Shown: positions 17,901 through 27,154, numbered from the stretch's first letter. The stretch: 64,000 nucleotides of DNA from Mucilaginibacter galii (GCF_014635825.1 NZ_BMDO01000001.1:372001-436000); one strand, 5' to 3'. Numbers and translations are program-made. The notes: a model not told the origin generated them from the sequence alone.

Positions 17901-18028
17901 CAGTTGGTAAACTTTTGTCTACCAACTGTATATTGTAGTCTTAGACTACAGTATACAAAACTATATACCCGTGCGCTGTTCGTAGACTTCCGTCTATGAA
18001 CCACTATGCCTGTAGTCTCCGACTACAG
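17901..18028. repeat. Cluster of four consecutive short hairpins
   Basis: The hairpins are CAGTTGGTA/TACCAACTG (17901-17928), TGTAGTC/GACTACA (17934-17950), TTCGTAGAC/GTCTATGAA (17979-18000) and CTGTAGTC/GACTACAG (18010-18028). The last is followed by TTTTT, so it may terminate the upstream gene. Three of the four share a GTAGTC/GTAGAC core. The cluster lies between convergent genes. Confidence 0.7.
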
Positions 18029-18069
18029 TTTTTAAAAAGCCTGCTTTACCGCTGCATAATTAACACAGT

Positions 18070-18621
18070 TTACAAACCCAACCTTACCGGCGTTGCCCTG
18101 TTCATTTTCAAAGAAAAGTAAATTACAGAACAAAAGAGAATTTGCCAAATGGGTATAATAATTAAAACCGCCAGTATCTCCATGTACTTCACATGATAGG
18201 TGAATATTAAGTCGGGATTCAACAACTGAAGCAGGGTTGCTATTATACCTGCAATGAAAGCACAGATCAAGGTTGGCAGGTTTAAAACCTGTTTATTGAC
18301 CAAAGCACCGTACAAAAGCATTAAGCCAACCGAACCAATAACACTCGCTATGGGAAATTTCAAATCTTTAACCGATTGTAATTCGGGGCCCGTAGCTATC
18401 CATGCAACCAGGATGTATAAAAAGCCCGAAAGTGTAATAAAGGCTAATGATTTCCTGCCGAAATCCCGCTTAGAATCAGCCTCCAATAGCCCCCCGAATA
18501 CAAATCCCGGCAGCAAGTTGGAAAAAATCAAGAGCAGGCTCAAACTTTCTGCTGCCGCAAAAAGCCAGTTGACTAAGAAAAGCATTAATCCGCATAAAGC
18601 ACCTTTAACAATCAGTGGCAT
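18070..18621 (-). CDS. Hypothetical integral membrane protein
   Basis: A 183-residue protein with about five hydrophobic spans: near the N-terminus, LLLIFSNLLPGFVFGGLL, FITLSGFLYILVAWIAT, VIGSVGLMLLYGAL, ICAFIAGIIATLLQLL, and a C-terminal ILAVLIIIPIWQILFCSVIYF. No family is recognised. It resembles small 4-6 TM proteins of unknown function. It is transcribed toward the hairpin cluster and is not in an operon. Confidence 0.6.
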   Translation of the reverse strand: MPLIVKGALCGLMLFLVNWLFAAAESLSLLLIFSNLLPGFVFGGLLEADSKRDFGRKSLAFITLSGFLYILVAWIATGPELQSVKDLKFPIASVIGSVGLMLLYGALVNKQVLNLPTLICAFIAGIIATLLQLLNPDLIFTYHVKYMEILAVLIIIPIWQILFCSVIYFSLKMNRATPVRLGL

Positions 18622-18898
18622 ATCAATTTTCGTTCTTGTGGAAGCAGAGATGTTATGAATTTGAATGATCTGCTATTAAACCACGTGCTAATTTAACTAT
18701 TTAAAAATACACTACCGCAGCCGTTTATCCTGCTGCCGCTCTCCATCCTCCTGTACGTAGAACCTTCAGCCTTTGGTCGGTGTTATCACCGCACCACTAA
18801 AGCGCTCATAAGCTTGGCTGATTGGATTCCCTATTAATCCCAACGTCACAATTCCATAGCCATCCGTGCCTGCATTCGCACATCTCCCCTACAATCCT

Positions 18899-18906
18899 TA
18901 TCTTTG
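18899..18906 (+). promoter_or_regulatory. -7 promoter element of pruA
   Basis: TATCTTTG fits TAnnTTTG exactly. It lies 18 bases before the ATG at 18925, giving a predicted leader of about a dozen bases. This excludes the in-frame TTG at 18904, which lies inside the element. Confidence 0.6.
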
Positions 18907-18924
18907 CGGCATAAAATATACCCT

Positions 18925-20559
18925 ATGTTAAAAGGATTTTTTAATGTGCCGGATCCTGTAAACGAGCCGGTTTTAAACTACGGTCCGCGCAGTGTGGAAC
19001 GTGCCGCTTTGAAAGCCGCTTTAGATGAAGCCCGCGCACAGCAAATAGATATACCCATGTACATTGGCGGACAAGAAGTTCGCACCGGCAAAACGCTGGA
19101 AGTACGCCCGCCACACGATCATAAACACGTTTTAGGCACCTACCACGAAGGGGATGCCAGCCACGTACATGCCTCCATTGAAGCCGCCCTGGGTGCCAAA
19201 GAGCAATGGGAAAACATGCCCTGGGAGCAACGCGCTGCCATTTTCTTAAAAGCTGCCGATCTGTTGGCCGGTCCTTACCGCGCCAAAATCAACGCGGCTA
19301 CCATGCTGGGCCAAAGCAAGAACGCTTACCAGGCCGAAATTGATGCCGCCTGTGAGTTTATTGACTTTTTGCGCTTCAATGTGCATTTCATGACGCAGAT
19401 CTACGCCGAGCAACCCGTATCGGGCAAAGGCATTTGGAACCGTTTGGAGCAGCGCCCGTTAGAAGGCTTTGTGTTTGCCATTACCCCTTTCAACTTTACT
19501 GCTATTGCGGGTAACCTGTGCGCTGCGCCTGCCTTAATGGGTAACGTAGTGGTTTGGAAACCAGCACCTACACAGATATATGCGGCCAATGTGATCATGG
19601 AAGTATTCATTGAGGCAGGTTTACCGGCCGGTGTTATTAACATGATCAGCGTGGATGGTCCGGTAGCGGGTGATATTATTTTTAGTCACCCCGATTTTGC
19701 CGGTTTGCACTTTACCGGTTCAACCCACGTGTTCCAAAACTTGTGGAAGACCATCGGTAACAACATTCATTTATACAGAACCTACCCACGCATTGTGGGC
19801 GAAACCGGTGGTAAAGACTTTGTGCTGGCCCACCCCAGCGCCGATGCCGATGTGGTGAACGTAGCCTTAATACGCGGCGCGTTTGAATACCAGGGACAAA
19901 AATGTTCGGCGGCTTCGCGTGCTTACATCCCGCAATCATTATGGCCTGCGGTGAAAGAAAAGCTGCAGCGCGATATTGCCGGCATTAAAGTTGGCCCGGT
20001 AGAAGATTTTGAAAACTTTGTGAACGCCGTCATCACCGAAGCGTCTTTTGATAGACTGGCCAAATACATTGACGAAGCCAAGGCTAACCCCGAGGTAGAA
20101 ATTATTACGGGTGGTAGCTACGATAAATCGGTAGGTTACTTTGTAGAGCCTACCATTATCCAGGTGCAAGACCCTTACTATGTAACCATGTGCGAGGAGT
20201 TGTTTGGCCCTGTATTAACCGTTTATGTATACGAGGATAGCCAGTTTGAAGAGGTGATGAACATTATCGATAAAACTTCGCCGTATGCCTTAACAGGTTC
20301 TATCCTGTCGCAAGACCGATATGCCATTACCCAGGCCACACAACGCCTGCGCAATGCAGCCGGTAACTTCTACGTGAATGATAAGCCCACCGGCGCCGTG
20401 GTTGGTCAGCAACCTTTTGGCGGAGCACGCGGTTCGGGTACTAATGACAAAGCAGGCTCTATGTTAAACCTGCTTCGCTGGACATCGCCACGTACCATCA
20501 AAGAAACCTTCGATCCACCTAAGGATTATACTTACCCTTTCTTGAATAAAGAATTGTAA
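18925..20559 (+). CDS. pruA: L-glutamate gamma-semialdehyde (P5C) dehydrogenase
   Basis: A 544-residue aldehyde dehydrogenase that oxidises glutamate-5-semialdehyde to glutamate with NAD+, the second step of proline catabolism. The catalytic Cys is C327 in YQGQKCSAAS and the general base is E293 in GETGGKD. The cofactor-loop region (WKPAPTQIY) and the N-terminal NEPVLNYGP/PMYIGGQEV segment are typical of the stand-alone PruA/ALDH4 type. The proline dehydrogenase partner is not adjacent. The start is fixed by the promoter element just upstream. A large inverted repeat/terminator follows. Confidence 0.95.
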   Translation: MLKGFFNVPDPVNEPVLNYGPRSVERAALKAALDEARAQQIDIPMYIGGQEVRTGKTLEVRPPHDHKHVLGTYHEGDASHVHASIEAALGAKEQWENMPWEQRAAIFLKAADLLAGPYRAKINAATMLGQSKNAYQAEIDAACEFIDFLRFNVHFMTQIYAEQPVSGKGIWNRLEQRPLEGFVFAITPFNFTAIAGNLCAAPALMGNVVVWKPAPTQIYAANVIMEVFIEAGLPAGVINMISVDGPVAGDIIFSHPDFAGLHFTGSTHVFQNLWKTIGNNIHLYRTYPRIVGETGGKDFVLAHPSADADVVNVALIRGAFEYQGQKCSAASRAYIPQSLWPAVKEKLQRDIAGIKVGPVEDFENFVNAVITEASFDRLAKYIDEAKANPEVEIITGGSYDKSVGYFVEPTIIQVQDPYYVTMCEELFGPVLTVYVYEDSQFEEVMNIIDKTSPYALTGSILSQDRYAITQATQRLRNAAGNFYVNDKPTGAVVGQQPFGGARGSGTNDKAGSMLNLLRWTSPRTIKETFDPPKDYTYPFLNKEL

Positions 20560-20563
20560 AGGA

Positions 20564-20670
20564 GAGATTACAGAATATAGAGTCAAGAATCCAGACTTAA
20601 GAAAATAAAAAGCCCCCATGCTTGTTACCAAGTTTAGGGGCTTTCTGGACTCTTGACTCTGTACTCTCGA
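20564..20670. terminator. Bidirectional terminator nested in a larger inverted repeat
   Basis: The inner stem AAAGCCCC (20608-20615) / GGGGCTTT (20637-20644) is flanked by a second, outer pairing of AGAGTCAAGAATCCAGA with TCTGGACTCTTGACTCT. It lies between convergent pruA and the small acidic-protein gene and can serve both. Confidence 0.75.
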
Positions 20671-20672
20671 AT

Positions 20673-20921
20673 CTATTTCTTAATGTTCGATCCTTCATCC
20701 TCTTCGCCTTCTTCGTTCTGTTTTTCAGATTCGATGCCGGCATCAAGGTTCAGTTCGTAAGAAGGTGTAGAAGCATCGTAAGCATGTTGTACGGCTTCAA
20801 ATTCGCCTTCTTCTTTGTTTTCAATATCGTGGGCGTTACCTAAATCGGTATTATTTTCGTCGCGCACTGCGTCTTTTTCGTTTTCTTCCTCGTTCACGGG
20901 AACTGTATTTTCTGAAGCCAT
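20673..20921 (-). CDS. Small highly acidic hypothetical protein
   Basis: An 82-residue protein dominated by E, D and N (start MASENTVPVNEEENEKD) with almost no hydrophobic core, so probably disordered. No family is recognised. A larger protein of similar character is encoded at 59143-59604. The gene is convergent with pruA. A role as a stress-related or nucleic-acid-mimicking acidic protein would be speculation. Confidence 0.6.
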   Translation of the reverse strand: MASENTVPVNEEENEKDAVRDENNTDLGNAHDIENKEEGEFEAVQHAYDASTPSYELNLDAGIESEKQNEEGEEDEGSNIKK

Positions 20922-20988
20922 GTTTATATAAATTAATGTAATCTATAAAGCAAAAACACGGCGCTTTGTTTGCAAGACGCTACCTGGT

Positions 20989-22290
20989 TTACGCATCCAT
21001 ATGATCGGCCGTTTTACGGCGATACATGCGTATGCTGGTTACGAGCGAAACGCCGATACAAAAGGTAAGGTACCAAAAAAACAAACCCGCATGCCCTGCA
21101 TTTTTAAACAGCAATGCTACATATTCGGCCGTACCGCCAAATAGTGCCACTGCAAAAGCGTAAGGAAAGCTCACGCCAAGCGAACGGATCTTAACCGGGA
21201 ATAGTTCGGCTTTAATAATGGCCGATATAGCCGTATTAAAACTTAAAATACACAGTGCCAGGGAAACCAGCAGCACGGCCAGCCACAACTGCCGGGTATG
21301 GCCAAGCAGCGTTAAAATAGGCAGCGTGGTAACCAGGGCTACCACACCCTGTATAACCATGAGGCGCTTACGGCCAATACTATCGGCCAGTAAACCGGCA
21401 AGGGGTTGCGCCACCATAAAAATGAGCAGGGCAATGGTCATAATCAAAGTTGAATCCTGCTTGCTGAAACCTGCGGTATTAACTAAAAACTTTTGCGTGT
21501 AAGCCGTTAGGGTGTAAAACGATACAGTTAAACCTATGGTAAAACCTACAATGGTAAAAGTTTCGCGCTTGTACTTTTTAAGTTCGGCAAAAGTACCGCG
21601 TTGTTCATCATCGGTGGTTTCTTTACTGAAAGATTCTGTTTCGGGCAAACTGCGGCGCAGGTAAAGCGCCGATACGGCCAGCACGGCACCCAAAGCAAAC
21701 GGTATGCGCCAGCCCCATGCAGTTAGTTGTGCAGGGGTAAGTAGCCATCGTTCCAAAAGCATTAAAATACCAAGCGCTACCAATTGCCCCATAATGCTGG
21801 TTACATACTGAAAGCTGGAATAAAACCCGCGACGGTTTGGCGGGGCAACCTCGCTTAAGTAAGTGGCTGCAGTTCCATATTCACCGCCAATGCTTAACCC
21901 TTGCAGCATACGCGCCAGCACCAAAACAATAGGCGCAGCAATGCCAATATGCTTATAATCGGGCACTATGGTGATCAGTAATGAGCCACCGCTCATCATA
22001 AGTACCGATAGCGTTAACGCCGACTTACGGCCTTTGCGGTCGGCATAGGCACCCATGAGCCAGCCGCCAATAGGCCGCATTAAAAAGCCAATGGCAAAAA
22101 TACCCGCAGTGTTAAGCAGTTGTGCAGTTTCATTTTGCTTAGGAAAAAACGAACCGGCAAAATACAACGCAAAAACTGAGTAAATATACCAGTCGTACCA
22201 TTCTACCAAATTGCCTGCCGAGCCGCCTAAAATTGCTTTAAAGTGGTTCAACCTTTTTGTTGCATGCGCCGATTCAATACCTTGCATCAT
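20989..22290 (-). CDS. kgtP: MFS permease, metabolite:H+ symporter family (KgtP-like)
   Basis: A 433-residue protein with 12 predicted membrane spans. Segments GNLVEWYDWYIYS, GFLMRPIGGWLMG, ADRKGRKSALTLS, GLSIGGEYGTAATYLSEVA and WGWRIPFALGAVLAV follow the E. coli alpha-ketoglutarate permease KgtP closely. This places it in the metabolite:H+ symporter group, importing 2-oxoglutarate or a related carboxylate or betaine with protons. Proximity to pruA (glutamate formation) is metabolically consistent but it is a separate transcription unit. The substrate is inferred from similarity only. Confidence 0.8.
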   Translation of the reverse strand: MMQGIESAHATKRLNHFKAILGGSAGNLVEWYDWYIYSVFALYFAGSFFPKQNETAQLLNTAGIFAIGFLMRPIGGWLMGAYADRKGRKSALTLSVLMMSGGSLLITIVPDYKHIGIAAPIVLVLARMLQGLSIGGEYGTAATYLSEVAPPNRRGFYSSFQYVTSIMGQLVALGILMLLERWLLTPAQLTAWGWRIPFALGAVLAVSALYLRRSLPETESFSKETTDDEQRGTFAELKKYKRETFTIVGFTIGLTVSFYTLTAYTQKFLVNTAGFSKQDSTLIMTIALLIFMVAQPLAGLLADSIGRKRLMVIQGVVALVTTLPILTLLGHTRQLWLAVLLVSLALCILSFNTAISAIIKAELFPVKIRSLGVSFPYAFAVALFGGTAEYVALLFKNAGHAGLFFWYLTFCIGVSLVTSIRMYRRKTADHMDA

Positions 22291-22416
22291 ATACCGCTCT
22301 AATTTAAGCTTTAGGTTTACTTAGGCAAGCATAACTGTAATTATGTTACACAAGCTGTAATGCCTTAAACATTATAGCGCGGCAGGTGTTGTTTCCAAAA
22401 ATTGAACCCTCACGTT

Positions 22417-22974
22417 ATGGAAGATCAAAAAATAATATCAGGTGCTACCGAACAGGAAATTTGGGATACCATTGCGGCAGATCTTGCTGCCGAAGGCGAA
22501 TTGCTTGATTATAACGTGATCATAGATCAGGATGGCAGGCAAACCGAATTGTATATTGATATCGATTTAGGCGGCGGTTTTGAGAGCGGGTCGGAACTTA
22601 CCCAGCTTTCTGCTCCCCTATCGGTTAACCGCGATTTTAAATTTGCCATACACGACGAAGACTTTTTAGATACCATAGGCAAGTTTTTTGGCCTGGAAGA
22701 TATGAAAATGGGTTACCCCGAGCTGGATGACCATGTGGTGATCAAAACCAATGCACCCGAAAAGGTGCGCGAACTTTTTGCCGATGCAGAGATCAGAACT
22801 CTTTTTACCGGGCTCGAAGATTTTGATTTCGGCATCCACACCCATCACCTTGAAGACAGCGATGGCGATCAAACTTTCCTGGAATTTAACCTGAACCGCG
22901 GCATTACCGATGCCACCGAACTGCGCAAACTCTACCACGCATTTTATACCGTGTTAGTGGGGCTGGAGAAGTAA
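22417..22974 (+). CDS. Conserved hypothetical soluble protein
   Basis: A 185-residue acidic protein starting at ATG 22417; the in-frame TTG at 22402 is less likely. It has alternating helix and strand segments with two similar halves, each with a strand of the type YIDIDLGGGFESG / FLEFNLNRGITDA, suggesting an internal duplication. I do not recognise a family. It is divergent from the KgtP-like gene and followed by an inverted repeat. Confidence 0.65.
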   Translation: MEDQKIISGATEQEIWDTIAADLAAEGELLDYNVIIDQDGRQTELYIDIDLGGGFESGSELTQLSAPLSVNRDFKFAIHDEDFLDTIGKFFGLEDMKMGYPELDDHVVIKTNAPEKVRELFADAEIRTLFTGLEDFDFGIHTHHLEDSDGDQTFLEFNLNRGITDATELRKLYHAFYTVLVGLEK

Positions 22975-23069
22975 ACTTTGGACTTAGGGAAGAAAGATCT
23001 GAGGAGGAAGGATTTATCGAACACCTTAACTTTTCTGAAAGTCCTTCTTCCCTAAGTCTTTTCTCCAAA
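22973..23069. repeat. Inverted repeat between convergent genes
   Basis: A left arm of the form TTTGGACTTAGGGAAGAA matches the reverse complement of TTCTTCCCTAAGTC...TCCAAAG on the right, with AAGGA/TCCTT inside. It separates the hypothetical gene at 22417 from the sulfite-oxidase-like gene. It may act as a terminator, but there is no long T-run. Confidence 0.6.
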
Positions 23070-23073
23070 GATC

Positions 23074-23769
23074 TTAATCACTATACCTATCGTTCCTCCA
23101 CGGATAGGCCGTATTTGAATACCCGCGATCTTCCCAAAAGCCGGGTTTATCTTCGGTTAAAAACTCAATGCGTTTAATCCATTTGGAGCCTTTCCAGGCA
23201 TAAAGCTGTGGGGTGATCATGCGTGCAGGTCCGCCGTGTTCATGAGGCAACGGCTGCCCGTCGAACATATGCACCAGCAACACATCAGGCTTCAGCGCTT
23301 CTTCGAGCGATATATTGGTGCTGTAAGTATCGTAACCATAGCACATGATATGAGTAGCCGTTTCCTTAGGATGCACCAGCGCCGCCAGGTCAAGCATACT
23401 TACCCCCTTCCAGTGCATGTTAAGTTTTGACCAGGTGGTTACACAATGAAAGTCAGAGGTGTCCTTGGTTTGCGGCAGGGCCATAAACTCTTTCCAGGTT
23501 AAGCGCACGGGGTTCTCTACGGCGCCATCAATGGTCAGTCGCCAGCGGTCGAGCGGAATATTAGGTTGATAGCCGAGATCGAGAACAGGCCATTTTACAG
23601 TAGCCGTTTGGCCTATAGGGATACTGGGCATACCATGCCGGTTGGGCTTACCTGAGCCTTTGGGTGCATCATCGGCAACAGATGGCGTCTGTTGCATTTT
23701 TTCTTCAAAGCGGGCTTTGAGTTTCATGCGGGCCTCAATAATCCGGTTCAATTTATCCGATTCTTCCAT
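23074..23769 (-). CDS. Sulfite-oxidase-like molybdopterin oxidoreductase
   Basis: A 231-residue single-domain member of the sulfite oxidase/MsrP superfamily. C109 in DFHCVTTWSK is the expected Moco thiolate ligand. The surrounding pattern (W.LTIDGAVENPV, GGPARMITPQLYAWKGSKWIK) is typical. There is no Tat or Sec signal, so it is probably cytoplasmic. A heme or transmembrane partner is not adjacent. The substrate is unknown; many such stand-alone domains are uncharacterised. TATATTTT about 25 bases before the ATG is near the -7 consensus. Confidence 0.85.
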   Translation of the reverse strand: MEESDKLNRIIEARMKLKARFEEKMQQTPSVADDAPKGSGKPNRHGMPSIPIGQTATVKWPVLDLGYQPNIPLDRWRLTIDGAVENPVRLTWKEFMALPQTKDTSDFHCVTTWSKLNMHWKGVSMLDLAALVHPKETATHIMCYGYDTYSTNISLEEALKPDVLLVHMFDGQPLPHEHGGPARMITPQLYAWKGSKWIKRIEFLTEDKPGFWEDRGYSNTAYPWRNDRYSD

Positions 23770-23997
23770 GGCAATTTGTGTAAAATATAAATTTACGCAT
23801 TTAATTAAAAATACAGGCGTTTACCTATTGCCTAACTACGACTATGCGGCGTAGCCTACACTTTTACAGTTAATTTTTACTAAATTCAGTTTTTATCTAT
23901 TGAAATAACCCGGTGCAAGTACTAATTTGCTTTCCGCTTAGTTAATATTAAGTTAAACCTGTAAAGTGCTTACTTAAGCCCGAAAGATAATCACGCT

Positions 23998-24558
23998 ATG
24001 TTAAACCCAAATCTTTTACCCAGGCAACCCAGCGTAGCCGTTTCGTTTTGGAACGTGGGCAGCTTGCTATATGGCTCGGTATTGCTTTTTATTTTAGAAT
24101 CGGCCTTTTACTGGTCAAAGTTTCAGGATGCTTATGCAAACGATGGTTTAATATTTATCCTGTTCTGGTTTTCGTGCGTGCTTTTCGCATTTAGCCACAT
24201 CTTCTTGGTAATTATGGATGGATGGTCGCGTTTTCAAACTTATAAAAAGGTTAAAGATGCCTTGTACATGAATGGCTTTACCCCTAAAATAGCAGGGCTG
24301 TACCAAGGCTCGCGCTGCCAGCGTAACGCCGTTTTAGTGGCTGCGAAAGAATTGGGTTTGCACGATGAAGTGACAAAGTATTACCGCAGGCTGGGTATTA
24401 AGTGGTACCACTTCGTGCCCGATTTTATGGTGACCGACCCATTATTCATCTTCAAAAGATATTTTTGGTCGCGCACGTTCTTGGAAAAGTATTACGAGCC
24501 TAAATTCAATTTCAGGGAGATGAGCAACAATCTACTATACGATGCTTACCGGAAGTAA
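23998..24558 (+). CDS. Hypothetical protein with two membrane spans
   Basis: A 186-residue protein. Two hydrophobic segments lie at about residues 18-38 and 50-75, followed by a basic, aromatic-rich cytoplasmic domain. It overlaps the following ABC ATPase gene by 17 bases and is therefore probably the first gene of that operon. No family is recognised. A regulatory or accessory role with the transporter is suggested only by the overlap. Confidence 0.65.
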   Translation: MLNPNLLPRQPSVAVSFWNVGSLLYGSVLLFILESAFYWSKFQDAYANDGLIFILFWFSCVLFAFSHIFLVIMDGWSRFQTYKKVKDALYMNGFTPKIAGLYQGSRCQRNAVLVAAKELGLHDEVTKYYRRLGIKWYHFVPDFMVTDPLFIFKRYFWSRTFLEKYYEPKFNFREMSNNLLYDAYRK

Positions 24559-25396
24559 CCTGAGCAAAACCTACCCTTCCGGTAAAGCATTAGATAATGT
24601 GACTATCCACATAGCACCCGGTCAAATTTGCGGATTGCTGGGCCGCAATGGTGCCGGTAAAAGCACGTTGTTCAAAATATTATGCGGGTTGGTAAAGCCC
24701 GATACGGGAGAGGTTATCATTAATTCGCAAAGGCCCAAACCCATTGGCGGTATTATTGAAAGGCCGGGCTTGTACAATTACCTTAATGCTTTTGATAATT
24801 TAAAGATATTTGCCGGTATACAAGGTGCCCCCGCCGATGCGGCGTCTATCAACCAGGTGCTTGTGAAAGTCGGCCTGCCACTCACCCGTAAAGACCCCGT
24901 TCGTAACTTCTCGTTAGGGATGAAACAACGCCTTGGCATTGCTATAGCGCTGTTAAATAACCCCGAATGTTTAGTGTTAGACGAACCTTTTTCGGGACTC
25001 GACCCTATAGGGGTAACATCGCTGGTACAGCTGATTGTTAACCTTGCCGCTAAGGAGAACATTGCCATCCTGCTCTCCTCACACTTAATGTCGGAGATAA
25101 GCAAGTGCTGCCACTTTTTGTATGTGATAGATCAGGGGCGTATCGTAAATTCGGGCATTACAAATCAGCTCATTAGCCGGCACATCCGTACGTTTAGTAT
25201 TACGGCCAACCAATTGGCTACAGCTAAAACCCTGCAAAACTACGAGGTAAAGTACGGCATTAACGATGCTAAGGTAACTTGCGATGCTAAAGATATTCCG
25301 GCATTACTGCAAAACTTGTTAAACGAGGGCATTAAAGTAACCGCCTGCACTCCTGAGTTAACCCTCGAAGAACTCATCAAAACACCGGCAGTATGA
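24542..25396 (+). CDS. ABC transporter ATP-binding protein
   Basis: A 284-residue ATPase. The Walker A motif GRNGAGKST is at residues 34-42, the signature FSLGMKQR at 123-130, Walker B CLVLDEP at 143-149, and the switch histidine in LLSSHLMSE. The form is that of CcmA/YhaQ-type ATPases serving ABC-2 permeases. Its stop overlaps the permease start by 4 bases (ATGA). The exported substrate cannot be told. The LolA-like gene downstream hints at a cell-envelope role. Confidence 0.9.
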   Translation: MLTGSNLSKTYPSGKALDNVTIHIAPGQICGLLGRNGAGKSTLFKILCGLVKPDTGEVIINSQRPKPIGGIIERPGLYNYLNAFDNLKIFAGIQGAPADAASINQVLVKVGLPLTRKDPVRNFSLGMKQRLGIAIALLNNPECLVLDEPFSGLDPIGVTSLVQLIVNLAAKENIAILLSSHLMSEISKCCHFLYVIDQGRIVNSGITNQLISRHIRTFSITANQLATAKTLQNYEVKYGINDAKVTCDAKDIPALLQNLLNEGIKVTACTPELTLEELIKTPAV

Positions 25397-26223
25397 GATC
25401 GCTACTTTATGCCGAAATGCTCAAATTGGTTAAGCAAAGTAAAACCTACTATGCTTTAATGGCCATACTGGTCATAGAACTGCTAATTTTCATCACGGCT
25501 TACTACCAGGGCAGTACTATTTTAGATCTGTTGTTAGATAACCTCAAGCAGTCTTTCTACTTCGAAGGTACACTGCTCAACGGCAACCTTATCATGTACA
25601 TTGTTCTTAACTCCTTATGGTTTAATGTGCCGCTTATCCTCATGATCGTAACATCGGGCTTGGTAACGGATGAGTATAAGGATGGCACGCTGCAAACTGT
25701 AATGCTTCAGGCCGTAAAAAAATGGAAATTTATCCTGTCCAAGTATATTATGGCAGTTCTGTTCACCGTTACCATTATCGCTTTAATGATGTTGAGCACA
25801 TTTGTGATGGCTTATTCTATTTTTGGGAAGGGCGACCTGGTAGTCTACATCAACACCTTAAATTTCTTCAAATCGACAGATGCATTTCATCGCATATGCT
25901 GGGCTTTTGCTTCAGGAACAGTAGCTATGGTTTTTTATAGTGTAGTAAGCGTAACGCTGGCTATTTTTGTTAAAGATTCGGCTAAAACTTGGATAGCTGC
26001 GGCATTGTTCCTTATCATCACCAACCTGCTTTTAAAAGTAGATTTAGGCGTACCTGCGCTCAACAACTACTTTTTCCCAAAATTAATTGATACCTGGCAA
26101 CAGTTGTTCTATTTTGAAACCAACTGGCTCGCCATTGGCATAAACAACGCTATACTAATTATTTACTGCCTTATTTTTTCAACTACGGGCACTTACTTCT
26201 TCAACAAAAAAGATATCGGATAA
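25393..26223 (+). CDS. ABC-2 type permease
   Basis: A 276-residue protein with about six hydrophobic spans and the usual ABC-2 layout. The N-terminus is cytoplasmic (MRSLLYAEMLKL) with a first span at about residues 20-38. The VTDEYKDGTLQTVMLQ segment marks the coupling region, and a paired span lies near the C-terminus (NAILIIYCLIFSTTGTYFF). It overlaps the ATPase gene by 4 bases and the next gene by 1 base. Confidence 0.85.
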   Translation: MRSLLYAEMLKLVKQSKTYYALMAILVIELLIFITAYYQGSTILDLLLDNLKQSFYFEGTLLNGNLIMYIVLNSLWFNVPLILMIVTSGLVTDEYKDGTLQTVMLQAVKKWKFILSKYIMAVLFTVTIIALMMLSTFVMAYSIFGKGDLVVYINTLNFFKSTDAFHRICWAFASGTVAMVFYSVVSVTLAIFVKDSAKTWIAAALFLIITNLLLKVDLGVPALNNYFFPKLIDTWQQLFYFETNWLAIGINNAILIIYCLIFSTTGTYFFNKKDIG

Positions 26224-26876
26224 TGAGGTATGCTTTCATCCTACTTTTCATCTTTACCGGCACCCTTGCCAACGCCCAAAAAATTGATGCCGACCTGCTG
26301 CGCATCAAGCAGCGCATGGATTCGGTACAGCAATTTACGGCCAACGTGATCTTAGATCTTGATGTCCCTTTCATTAAAATGCCCACCAAAACCGCTAAGA
26401 TCAAATACGCCAAAGGAAAAAAAATGGAGTTTTCATCCAGCGATTTTGTGATGCTGCCCAGGCGCGGGCTCGATTTTTCATTGAACGAAATTTTCAAATA
26501 TCCCTTTATCACCGTAGACCGCGGCACCGAAACTCGGCACGGAAAGGTGCTCAAAGTGATCAACGTTATACCTACCGATAACCGGTCGGACCTGGCCCTG
26601 GCCACCCTCTACATGGATACGCGTGCAGGCCGTATAGCAGAATCTGAAGTTAACACCCGCAAAAACGGAACCTATAACCTTTTAATGCAGTATGCGCCGG
26701 GCAATAGCGTATTACCTACCTATGTAGAAGCCACATTTGCTATAGAGCGACTTAAAATTCCGCTCAACTTTATGGGTAAAGACACCAAAATAGACCGCAA
26801 AAAAATGCGTGGTATGGAAACCAAAACCGGCAAAATAAAAATGCGCTTCGAAAACTATACTATCAAAATAGGATAA
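26223..26876 (+). CDS. LolA-like periplasmic protein
   Basis: A 217-residue protein with a signal peptide cut near ANAQ (residue 18). The mature part resembles the open beta-sheet fold of LolA/outer-membrane lipoprotein-sorting proteins (LLRIKQRMDSVQQFTANVILDLDVPF, then strands ending KIKMRFENYTIKIG). Such proteins carry lipidated or hydrophobic cargo through the periplasm. The start overlaps the permease stop (TAATG), so a link between ABC export and periplasmic carriage is likely, as in Lol-type systems, though the cargo is unknown. Confidence 0.7.
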   Translation: MRYAFILLFIFTGTLANAQKIDADLLRIKQRMDSVQQFTANVILDLDVPFIKMPTKTAKIKYAKGKKMEFSSSDFVMLPRRGLDFSLNEIFKYPFITVDRGTETRHGKVLKVINVIPTDNRSDLALATLYMDTRAGRIAESEVNTRKNGTYNLLMQYAPGNSVLPTYVEATFAIERLKIPLNFMGKDTKIDRKKMRGMETKTGKIKMRFENYTIKIG

Positions 26877-27013
26877 CTGAAATTATTCAATTTAAATAAC
26901 AGAGATGCGATGCTCTGCCGTCAATAAAATTATAATTAAATTTGCCATACTATTACAATTCAAAATATTGTTTAGGTTAATTATTTTTACCTTAATTACT
27001 CCTATTTAACAAA

Positions 27014-27047
27014 TTGTTTAATTAATGCAACGTTTACTCTATATTTG
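27014..27047 (+). promoter_or_regulatory. Promoter of the kai operon
   Basis: TTG (27014-27016) and TATATTTG (27040-27047, exact TAnnTTTG) are separated by 23 bases. The predicted transcription start near 27052 leaves a leader of about 100 bases before kaiC. The surrounding region from 26880 is strongly AT-rich. Confidence 0.6.
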
Positions 27048-27154
27048 TTTACACAGCAGTATCTAAGGAAAAAATAGTGTAGGTTTATAAAGTTCTATGC
27101 TTTTAGAACGCAAAAGTCAGCTTCCTAATTTCGCATTTAAACTCTTATACCCGC

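Noticed and set aside
17901..18028. CRISPR-like array
   Set aside because: The repeats are short hairpins of different sequence and spacing with no constant-length spacers and no cas genes.
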